Shown here piece after piece: positions 1 through 5,048 of a stretch of 5,048 bases of DNA; the first letter of the stretch is position 1, and each line of letters starts with the position of its first letter. The notes under the pieces are model-generated. The model worked only from the letters and a program-made list of their open reading frames with translations, ran no database searches and was not told the origin of the DNA. Origin of the DNA: Gemmobacter sp. (lineage in GTDB: Bacteria; Pseudomonadota; Alphaproteobacteria; Rhodobacterales; Rhodobacteraceae); contig DOMY01000080.1 in NCBI GenBank assembly GCA_003509785.1, forward strand, positions 1 to 5,048, written 5' to 3'. The position numbers and the translations under genes are program-made.

Positions 1-1067
1 ATTGGCAGGCGGTGGAAGGCCATGAACAGGATCTGTTGCTGCGGGTGCTGTCGGCAGGGGGCCCCGCCCCGCCTGCCCCCTGGCCAGAGCTGACGAAGGA
101 TGGGCTGCGCAACAGCGGTGACTGGCGGGTGCTGCGCGCCAGTTCCGGGTCGCATGTCGTGGAAATCGGGCAAAGCCGCGACTGGCGCCGCGAGGAATTG
201 TGGGAGGCGGGGCAGGGCCTGTTCCTGTTGATGTTGCCGGTGCTTTTGCTGCTGCTGCCGGTCATCCATCTGTCGCTGCGCAATGCGCTGCGCCCGGCGC
301 AGGCCTTTGCACAGGCCGTGGCCGCACGCCCGGCGGATGATCTGGCGCCTTTTGCCGCCGATGGCCTGCCCGCCGAATTGTCGCCTTTGCGCGCGGCGCT
401 GAACGGCTATCTGGGGCGGCTGTCGCAGGCGGTGGAGGCGGAGCGGCAGTTTGCCGCCCATGCCGCGCATGAGCTGCGCACCCCGGTTGCCGCCGCCAAG
501 GCGCGGTTGCAGCCGCTGAAGGCCGATCCGCAGCTGGGCGCGGATGCCCGGGCGGTGGACCGGCAGCTGGATCAGCTTTCGGGGCGTCTGGCGCAGCTGT
601 TGCAGCTGGCCCGGGCCGAGGCGGGGCTGGGGCTTGTGGGGGGGCGTGTCGATCTGCTGCGCATCCTGCGGCTGGTGATCGAGGAATTGCCCGCAGGTCA
701 CTGCCCCGTGCTGCTGGATGATGGCGATATCGAGGAGATGTGGCTGGATACCGACGCCGATGCGCTGGCGATCCTGCTGCGCAACCTGATCGGCAATGCC
801 TGCCAGCATGGCACCGGGCCGGTGAGGGTGCGGCTGTCGGGCGATGCGCGGCTGCTGGTGGAAAATCCGGTCACGGAAGGGGCTGCGTTCCGCTTTGCCC
901 GGTTCGACAAGGCGCCGCTGTCCGAAGGTTCGGGCCTGGGACTGACCATTGTTGACCATCTTGCGCGGCAGATGGGCCTGCCCTTGGTGGCACAGATGCA
1001 GGGCGGCGTGGCGCAGGTGGTGCTGGATCTTTCGGCGCGGCGGGCTGATCTGCGGGCATTGCGCTGA
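1..1067 (+). CDS. Sensor histidine kinase, 3' part (N-terminus off the left edge)
   Basis: This is an inner-membrane two-component sensor kinase that autophosphorylates a histidine and passes the phosphate to a response regulator. The reading frame is open to the window edge (codons in frame from base 3), so the start lies outside; a GTG at 12 is in frame but not a convincing start. Numbering from that GTG: a short, presumably periplasmic segment (to about 66), a transmembrane helix (68-88, rich in Leu), a HAMP-like linker (about 89-140, with P95 and E122), the H-box AAHELRTP with phospho-acceptor H153, the N-box NLIGNACQHG (N258, N262) and the G2 box GSGLG (306-310). The layout resembles QseC/TctE-type kinases. 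The usual DxGxG of the G1 box is replaced by VENPV (283-287), and the ATP lid is short. The partner regulator is probably upstream. Kinase identity is certain from the motifs; the signal is unknown. Confidence 0.93.
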   Translation, partial: WQAVEGHEQDLLLRVLSAGGPAPPAPWPELTKDGLRNSGDWRVLRASSGSHVVEIGQSRDWRREELWEAGQGLFLLMLPVLLLLLPVIHLSLRNALRPAQAFAQAVAARPADDLAPFAADGLPAELSPLRAALNGYLGRLSQAVEAERQFAAHAAHELRTPVAAAKARLQPLKADPQLGADARAVDRQLDQLSGRLAQLLQLARAEAGLGLVGGRVDLLRILRLVIEELPAGHCPVLLDDGDIEEMWLDTDADALAILLRNLIGNACQHGTGPVRVRLSGDARLLVENPVTEGAAFRFARFDKAPLSEGSGLGLTIVDHLARQMGLPLVAQMQGGVAQVVLDLSARRADLRALR

Positions 1068-1146
1068 AATCCGGCCATGACCGCGCCGCAATCTCTTGAC
1101 GGAGGCCCCGATTCGGTGGTTCGGAGAAAGAGAAATGTCATCATTC

Positions 1147-1153
1147 AGGAGGT
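1147..1153 (+). promoter_or_regulatory. Ribosome binding site AGGAGGT deciding the start of the small membrane protein
   Basis: AGGAGGT is a near-perfect match to the anti-Shine-Dalgarno sequence of 16S rRNA. The GGAGG core ends five bases before a GTG at 1158. It selects that GTG over two earlier in-frame candidates (ATG 1077 and GTG 1116) and is the strongest ribosome binding site in the window. Confidence 0.7.
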
Positions 1154-1157
1154 TTCA

Positions 1158-1343
1158 GTGAATAAATCGCAACGTCACTTCCTGCTGGCCCTGTGCGTGG
1201 GCTGCTTTCTGTTCAGCCTCGTGGTGATTACCGCCTCCAGCATGGCGGTGGACCCGCTGCTGCAGGTGGAGGGGGGATCTTTTGATCCGGCAACGCGGAT
1301 TCTGGCCGACAGCCCCGAAGTTACCGAACCGGACGGTGCCTGA
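1158..1343 (+). CDS. Small single-pass membrane protein of unknown function (61 aa)
   Basis: I do not recognise this protein. From the GTG start it has a short polar, positively charged N-terminus (NKSQRH), then one hydrophobic helix (about residues 8-30, containing C13 and C16), then a roughly 30-residue acidic, proline-containing tail ending EVTEPDGA. The charge pattern predicts N-terminus inside and tail in the periplasm; an uncleaved signal anchor is more likely than a cleaved signal peptide, although SSMA at the helix end could be a cleavage site. The excellent AGGAGGT site argues that it is a real gene. It starts 90 bp after the sensor kinase stop on the same strand, so it could be co-transcribed with the kinase. 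It converges on the diguanylate cyclase gene. The frame extends upstream to an ATG at 1077, but that longer start lacks a comparable ribosome binding site. Confidence 0.6.
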   Translation: MNKSQRHFLLALCVGCFLFSLVVITASSMAVDPLLQVEGGSFDPATRILADSPEVTEPDGA

Positions 1344-1381
1344 TCTGGCCGGAGGGTTGACCAGAGGCGATCAGACCTCTG
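1340..1381. terminator. Possible shared hairpin between convergent genes
   Basis: Two alternative inverted repeats lie across the 27-bp convergent junction. CAGAGG (1362-1367) pairs with CCTCTG (1376-1381) over an 8-base loop. CTGATC (1340-1345) pairs with GATCAG (1369-1374), extended by TGG/CCA with a bulge. Both overlap gene ends, and neither is followed by a T-tract on either strand, so a factor-independent terminator is only a weak possibility. Confidence 0.25.
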
Positions 1382-3023
1382 CGCCCACGGTCCGGTTGCG
1401 GCCTTCGCGTTTCGCCTGATAAAGCCTGCTGTCGGCGGCAAGGATCGCCTCTTGCAGGCTGCAATCCGATGGCTGCCACTGGGCAAGACCTGCGGAAAAC
1501 TGCACCCTGCGCCCGGGCATCTTGGCGGCCAGCGCCGGGCTTTCTGCAAGCGCGCTGCGGGCCGCCTGCAGGCGTGTGACAATGGCAGGCGGGGGCAGGT
1601 TGGGGGCCAGCACCAGAAACTCTTCGCCACCCACACGAAAGATCATGTCTTCACGGCGAAAGCAGTGGCGCAGCTCTGCCGCGGCTTCGACCAGAACCTG
1701 ATCGCCCGCGGCATGGCCATAGGTGTCATTGATGCTTTTGAAGTGGTCGATATCCACCACGGCCACCCCCAGACCGCTGGAGTAACCCGGCTGATCCTGC
1801 AGATGGGTAATCAGCCGGTCCAGCCCGCGGCGGTTCAGCAAGCCGGTCAGCGGATCGCGCAGCGCCAACGTTTCTGCCTCTTGCTGTGCCTGCATCGCGG
1901 CGGTCAGCTGCGCCGAGCGGCGGGCCAGTGCCTTGGCCAGACGCTGTTCCTCGGCGCGGCGCTGGCTGACATCTTCCAGCAGCACGGTCCAGCCGATCAC
2001 GGGCCGCAATTCGCCCAAGGGCGACAGCACAGGGCGGATATCGGCCTCGAACAGGCGGTCGTCATGCGCGAGTTCCAGGCGCAGGGGCGCGGTACAGTTT
2101 TCGGTGGCAGTGGGGAGGGCGGCCACCAGCCAGGGCACCATCTGTGCACCGCGCTGATCGGGCGGCAGATCCAGCAGCTGTTCGGCCGCGCTGTTATAGG
2201 TCAGCAGCTTGCCCTGCTGGTTCACCACCAGAACGGCGCGGGGAAATTCGTCAAAAATGGATTGCCGCGCCACGCTGACCAGATCGAACAGCCGGTTCGA
2301 CAGGATCAGCGCCCCATAGGCAAAGGCCACCACGATGAACAGGAAGGGCGTGGGATCAAAGCCGAAGATCGACCAGTCAAACAGCACATAGCCCACATTG
2401 CCGACCATCGGCACCAGCGTCAGCAGCAGCAGAATGACGAAATGCAGCCGGTATCCGGGGCGCGCGATGAAGGCCCCCAGCCCCAGCAGCCCCAGACAGG
2501 CCAGCATGGTCATGTAGATATAGGCGGCGGCGCCAAAGAACAGCGGGCCATGGATGTAATGGATCGGCGCGCCGGGCAGATCCGGCTGCGGGGCGCTGCC
2601 TGCCATGTAGAACAGGCCGTGCCAGCCATTGGTCAGCGCCGCCAGGGTGATGATGGCCGGTGCCAGGCTCAGCGCCAGCCGGTGGCTGAGCCGCATCCGC
2701 CCGCTGACGCCATAGGCATAGCGATAGACAAAGAACATCCATGCAGTGGGGGCGATGACGATGCCGGGATAGGCCAGCATGGCGAATGTCATCTTGCACT
2801 GCGGGGCGTTGGTCCATTGTTCCAGCACGGTCAGCAGCAGCCAGTAGCTGAGCCCGCCATTGGCCAGGATGAAGAACCGGCGCCCGGCAAAGGTGGCCCG
2901 TTCGCCCACGAAAGCCACGAAGAACCACAAAAGACCGAGTGTGACGGCAGCCAGCACCACCCCGGGGGTGATCCGGCCATCGGCAAGGCAGGTCAGAATG
3001 GCAAAGGACGGGAACAGGGTCAT
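1371..3023 (-). CDS. 7TM-PAS-GGDEF diguanylate cyclase
   Basis: This inner-membrane enzyme should make cyclic di-GMP from two GTP. Residues 20-243 form seven hydrophobic helices with features typical of the N-terminal 7TM region of histidine kinases (HisKA_7TM): WMFFVYRYAYG, NGWHGLFY, and FGFDPTPFLF followed by NRLFDLVSVAR. A PAS-like domain follows (about 255-352, with VLVVNQQGKLLTYNSAAEQLL), then a probable coiled coil (353-388) and a GGDEF domain (389-547). The domain looks catalytically complete: DPLTGLLNRRG (390-400), DIDHFK (metal-ligand D424), NDTYGH (432-437) and the GGEEF signature (465-469). The product-inhibition I-site RxxD is present as R456-D459 at the canonical spacing. No EAL or HD-GYP domain is present. 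The ATG at 3023 is the only reasonable start; it follows a G-rich stretch with a weak ribosome binding site. The gene lies 138 bp downstream of the cellulose-associated genes on the same strand, suggesting it feeds the PilZ-regulated cellulose synthase (inference). Confidence 0.95.
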   Translation of the reverse strand: MTLFPSFAILTCLADGRITPGVVLAAVTLGLLWFFVAFVGERATFAGRRFFILANGGLSYWLLLTVLEQWTNAPQCKMTFAMLAYPGIVIAPTAWMFFVYRYAYGVSGRMRLSHRLALSLAPAIITLAALTNGWHGLFYMAGSAPQPDLPGAPIHYIHGPLFFGAAAYIYMTMLACLGLLGLGAFIARPGYRLHFVILLLLTLVPMVGNVGYVLFDWSIFGFDPTPFLFIVVAFAYGALILSNRLFDLVSVARQSIFDEFPRAVLVVNQQGKLLTYNSAAEQLLDLPPDQRGAQMVPWLVAALPTATENCTAPLRLELAHDDRLFEADIRPVLSPLGELRPVIGWTVLLEDVSQRRAEEQRLAKALARRSAQLTAAMQAQQEAETLALRDPLTGLLNRRGLDRLITHLQDQPGYSSGLGVAVVDIDHFKSINDTYGHAAGDQVLVEAAAELRHCFRREDMIFRVGGEEFLVLAPNLPPPAIVTRLQAARSALAESPALAAKMPGRRVQFSAGLAQWQPSDCSLQEAILAADSRLYQAKREGRNRTVGAEV

Positions 3024-3062
3024 GCACCCGCCCCGCCCATCGCCTGACTGTCGGCCACCCCG

Positions 3063-3079
3063 ATTGCCCGGGCGGCAAT
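3063..3079. promoter_or_regulatory. Inverted repeat ATTGCC-N5-GGCAAT upstream of the diguanylate cyclase
   Basis: Two perfect 6-bp arms (3063-3068 and 3074-3079) are separated by CGGGC and centred about 48 bp upstream of the cyclase ATG. The symmetry and position would suit a dimeric repressor or activator site near a promoter, or a hairpin in the mRNA leader. I cannot assign a regulator, and no convincing -10/-35 pair is visible nearby. Confidence 0.35.
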
Positions 3080-3123
3080 AACTGCCATCACCTTCACACC
3101 CACGTCCTGCGTTCCTTCCACCT

Positions 3124-3160
3124 GGCCAGACCGCGTCGGCTGGCCGGATGGCTGTCCGGC
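3124..3160 (-). terminator. Hairpins just after the repeat-protein stop codon
   Basis: On the minus strand, one base after the TAA stop, GCCGGA and TCCGGC (3143-3148 and 3155-3160) form a perfect 6-bp stem with a 6-base loop. Immediately downstream, GGCCAG (3124-3129) and CTGGCC (3140-3145) form a second stem, extended by CCG/CGG inside. The two share bases 3143-3145, so they compete. No T-tract follows, so this is at best a weak or factor-assisted terminator, or a 3'-end stabilising structure. Confidence 0.35.
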
Positions 3161-3161
3161 A

Positions 3162-4727
3162 TTACCGTGCGGCGTTCAGCCCGTCACGCGTTTCTTCGGT
3201 CGAGAGCTGGCTGTTCAGATACTCGAACTGTTTGCGCGCCTCTACCCTGTTGCCAACATTCAGATAGGCATAGGCCCGCATTATGGCGAGATCCCGGCGC
3301 AGGGTGCCGGTGAGGCTTTCGATGCCATCAAAGAAGGCGATGGATTTGCGGTATTCCTTCAGCTGATAGGACCGCACACCGCGCTGATCGAGGATGATGG
3401 ATTCAACGTCCTTGCGCTGGCTTTCGGTGAAATCGGTTGCAGCGGCCACGCGCGAGGCTTCTTCGGTCATGCTGCGCTTGAGGTAGGACAAAGCCATGCC
3501 ATAGGCGGCATCCCGCGACATTTCGCCGCCCAGCTTGCCCGATTGCGCAGCGGCGCTGAACAGGGCCAGAGCCTCCAGCGGGCGGTCGAGGTTATAGACG
3601 CACCAGCCGCGTTCATATGCCACATCCAGCGAACGCGGGCGGGCGGAGTTTGCGGCGCAGGCGGCGAAATTATCAGACCGGGCCGCGGCGCGCACGGCGG
3701 CCAGACGGCCATCACCGCTGGCGGGCAGGGTGCCCAGGCGCGACACCGGGCCGCGCACGCTTGTGCCGGCGCCGGGGCTGACCAGCGCTTCGCGCGAGGG
3801 GGCGGGCTGGGCGCGGGCCACGGGGGCTGCCTGCACCACCTCCACCGGCGCGCTGGCGGCCGGGGTGGGGCGGGGCAGGGCGGTGGCTTTTGCAGCCGGG
3901 GCAGCCGCCGCCGGTGCCGGGGTTGCTGTGGCACTCGGGGTGGCCGCAGCCATGGCGGGGGCGCCTGCCTGCTGTCCGGTCAGCCGGGCCTGCAGCGCAT
4001 CCAGCCGCGTGGTATAGCTGGGGAACCGGCCACGGGCCACGTCGATCACCGAAATCAGCTGATCATCCGTTGCAATGGCGCGGGTCTTTTCGATGCTGGC
4101 GACCACCAGCTGGAAATCATTGCACGAGGCCACCAGATCGCGGAACACGCCGATGGCGGTGGTGCGGTCGCCGGTCGCGGCCTGACCTTCGGCCAGACGC
4201 CAGGGGTTGTTGATCCGGTCACAGCGCATCAGCGTCGGCGAAGACTGGCCCACGGCCACCGCGCCCGCAAAATCACCCTTGGCCAGCGCGGCATCGAAAT
4301 TGTTCTGCGCCTCGCCCAGCGTGACGGCGCGCAGCAGATCCGGCGGCGGCGCCCATTCGGGGAATTTCGCCTGCAGATCCTGCACGGCCTGCCGCGCACC
4401 GGCGGTATTGCGCGCCTCGATCATCCGGTAGACCGGCTGCAGATCGGGGGCGCCGCTGGTTGCGGCCAGTTTCGACAGGTCTTCGGGCGGGGTCCAGCTG
4501 GGATACAGCCCGCGCAGGCGGCGCAGTTCTGCCTGAACGGCGGTTTCATCGCCGCTTTCGACGTAATAGATCAGCGCGCGCAGATCCCCCTGGGTGGGCT
4601 GATCCTGGGCCGCGGCAGGGCCTGCAGCGGAAAGAAGGGCAAGGCCGATCGCGGCCGCCGCAGTGGCGCCGCGCAGGCATGTGGTCATTCCGACAGGGCG
4701 GAAGAGGGCGATCACAGAGGATAGCAT
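3162..4727 (-). CDS. Exported TPR-like repeat protein of the cellulose locus
   Basis: This is a probable periplasmic protein-interaction scaffold. Residues 1-40 form a Sec signal peptide (hydrophobic AAAAIGLALLSAAG, cleavage expected after AAA at 38-40, before QDQP). The mature part has an N-terminal helical region (about 46-250) with a tandem 47-residue repeat, an Ala/Pro-rich linker (about 254-315), and a C-terminal TPR-like helical region (about 343-515, for example AYERGWCVYNLDRPLEALAL and AYAYLNVGNRVEARKQFEYL). It contains exactly four cysteines after the signal peptide (169, 202, 357, 376). Two starts are possible: ATG 4727, preceded by GAAGG, overlaps the upstream hydrolase gene by 16 bp; ATG 4688 gives a shorter, more standard signal peptide but a weak ribosome binding site. 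The position after a BcsZ-like gene suggests a BcsC-like role, but at 521 residues it lacks the outer-membrane barrel that ends full BcsC. The family is not identified more precisely; the link to cellulose is inferred from context. Confidence 0.88.
   Translation of the reverse strand: MLSSVIALFRPVGMTTCLRGATAAAAIGLALLSAAGPAAAQDQPTQGDLRALIYYVESGDETAVQAELRRLRGLYPSWTPPEDLSKLAATSGAPDLQPVYRMIEARNTAGARQAVQDLQAKFPEWAPPPDLLRAVTLGEAQNNFDAALAKGDFAGAVAVGQSSPTLMRCDRINNPWRLAEGQAATGDRTTAIGVFRDLVASCNDFQLVVASIEKTRAIATDDQLISVIDVARGRFPSYTTRLDALQARLTGQQAGAPAMAAATPSATATPAPAAAAPAAKATALPRPTPAASAPVEVVQAAPVARAQPAPSREALVSPGAGTSVRGPVSRLGTLPASGDGRLAAVRAAARSDNFAACAANSARPRSLDVAYERGWCVYNLDRPLEALALFSAAAQSGKLGGEMSRDAAYGMALSYLKRSMTEEASRVAAATDFTESQRKDVESIILDQRGVRSYQLKEYRKSIAFFDGIESLTGTLRRDLAIMRAYAYLNVGNRVEARKQFEYLNSQLSTEETRDGLNAAR
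3789..3965 (-). repeat. Low-complexity Ala/Pro linker coding segment
   Basis: Residues 255-313 of the repeat protein are mostly Ala, Pro, Thr and Val, with runs such as APAAAAPAAKATALPRPTP. The DNA is correspondingly GC-rich and repetitive. Such segments are usually flexible, extended linkers between folded domains in periplasmic proteins. The segment is in frame and shows no sign of damage. Confidence 0.75.
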
Positions 4728-5048
4728 TGCGGATAGCCTTCGTATTGGGCGAGAAGCGCCATGAGATGCAGCGTGCCGGGATAATAGGGCTGGGCGGCGG
4801 TGAAGGGCGGGAAGGGCGCGGGCCCGCGCCCGGCCACCGCACAGGTAACCAGGGCACGGATGGCGCCATAGCCGGGATCGGGCGAGCGTTCGGTGACGCT
4901 CAGGCTGGCAGGGTCGATGATGGTGGGCGAGGGGCCGAAAGGATCGGCGTCAAGATCGCCGCGATAGGCATCCGCCGCCCGCAGCACCGCCGGATGCGAC
5001 CCAAGCCGCGACCACAGCAGATACAGCGGCACGCGCATCGCCTCGTAT
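4712..5048 (-). CDS. bcsZ: Family-8 glycoside hydrolase (BcsZ-like cellulase), C-terminal end
   Basis: This is the last 111 or so residues of a gene that enters from the right edge. The visible part begins YEAMRVPLYLLW, close to the YDAIRV-type motif of GH8 endoglucanases such as BcsZ, which hydrolyse beta-1,4-glucan in the periplasm and are standard members of cellulose synthase operons. The C-terminal YYPGTLHLMALLAQYEGY resembles the final helix of BcsZ (a YYNYVLTLFGQGW-type segment). The catalytic acid and most of the (alpha/alpha)6 barrel lie off the window. Counting from the Met at 5038, two cysteines (66 and 105) could form a disulfide. The TGA stop at 4714-4712 overlaps the start of the downstream gene, so translational coupling is likely. 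The ATG at 5038 is internal, not the start. GH8 is well supported by the motif; the bcsZ name rests partly on recall of the family. Confidence 0.75.
   Translation of the reverse strand, partial: YEAMRVPLYLLWSRLGSHPAVLRAADAYRGDLDADPFGPSPTIIDPASLSVTERSPDPGYGAIRALVTCAVAGRGPAPFPPFTAAQPYYPGTLHLMALLAQYEGYPQCYPL
4737..4741 (-). promoter_or_regulatory. Ribosome binding site GAAGG for the repeat protein
   Basis: On the minus strand GAAGG lies nine bases before the ATG at 4727, inside the end of the hydrolase gene. It supports the long start. The alternative ATG at 4688 has only a weak TCGGA before it. Confidence 0.45.

Noticed and set aside
1096..1125. TTGACG as a -35 promoter element before the small gene
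   Set aside because: No -10-like hexamer is found 16-19 bases downstream (the sequence there is GTTCGGAG-like), so a promoter cannot be supported.
698..1144. Open frames on the minus strand and in another plus frame over the end of the kinase gene
   Set aside because: They overlap the N-, G1- and G2-box coding region of a clear kinase, and their products are Arg/Ser/Pro-rich without recognisable features.
1077..1157. Longer start (ATG 1077 or GTG 1116) for the small membrane protein
   Set aside because: ATG 1077 has no clear ribosome binding site. GTG 1116 has GGAGG ten bases away, which is possible, but the site at 1147-1153 is stronger and better spaced, and gives a standard charged N-terminus before the helix.
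1371..3023. The 7TM-PAS protein as a histidine kinase
   Set aside because: The N-terminal 7TM region is typical of kinases, but the C-terminal domain is clearly GGDEF, with no H-box or HATPase motifs.
3027..3038. G-quadruplex just before the cyclase start (GGGCGGGGCGGG on the minus strand)
   Set aside because: Only three adjacent G-runs are present; a fourth would need a loop of about 24 bases. The run more simply serves as a poor ribosome binding site in GC-rich DNA.
3020..3040. Six-codon minus-strand leader frame (ATG at 3040, TGA overlapping the cyclase ATG)
   Set aside because: It is short enough to occur by chance, has no clear ribosome binding site, and encodes only Gly/Ala; the overlap is noted but unsupported.
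1452..3047. 531-codon open frame on the plus strand, antisense to the diguanylate cyclase
   Set aside because: It is in exact codon register with the cyclase. Antisense stops would need TTA, CTA or TCA codons in the real gene, which are rare at this GC content. Its Gln/His/Gly-rich product is what Leu CTG, Met ATG and Ala GCC give in reverse.
3543..4724. 393-codon open frame on the plus strand, antisense to the repeat protein
   Set aside because: It is also codon-register antisense, with a Gly/Arg/Gln-rich product lacking domains, while the opposite strand has a signal peptide and a repeat architecture.

Overview
The window is GC-rich and gene-dense, with the codon use of a high-GC alphaproteobacterium. 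The gene content fits Rhodobacterales (Rhodobacter/Gemmobacter/Paracoccus-like); this assignment is an inference from style and gene neighbourhood, not from a marker gene.

Layout. Positions 1-1067 (+) hold the 3' part of a membrane sensor histidine kinase whose N-terminus lies off the left edge. A strong Shine-Dalgarno then introduces a 61-codon single-pass membrane protein (1158-1343, +). The opposite strand carries, in transcription order from the right edge: the C-terminal end of a family-8 glycoside hydrolase resembling the cellulase BcsZ (5048-4712); an exported 521-residue helical-repeat protein whose start overlaps the hydrolase stop by 16 bp (4727-3162); a 138-bp gap with several inverted repeats; and a 7TM-PAS-GGDEF diguanylate cyclase (3023-1371). 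The cyclase and the small membrane protein are convergent, with stop codons 27 bp apart.

How the genes may work together. The minus-strand genes look like the downstream end of a bacterial cellulose operon. BcsZ-type hydrolases trim or help release nascent glucan in the periplasm, and repeat proteins of this kind can scaffold export. BcsA cellulose synthases are switched on by cyclic di-GMP through a PilZ domain (established knowledge). A complete diguanylate cyclase next door is therefore a plausible local source of the activator. The synthase genes bcsA/bcsB would be expected just beyond the right edge, but that cannot be seen here.

The left-hand kinase is probably the second gene of a response regulator/kinase pair transcribed separately; nothing in the window links it to cellulose. 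I see no tRNA, rRNA, CRISPR array, insertion sequence or clear sign of horizontal transfer. No stretch over 300 bp lacks a gene. I did not find a clearly new system; the most unusual items are the barrel-less repeat protein and its internal 47-residue repeat.
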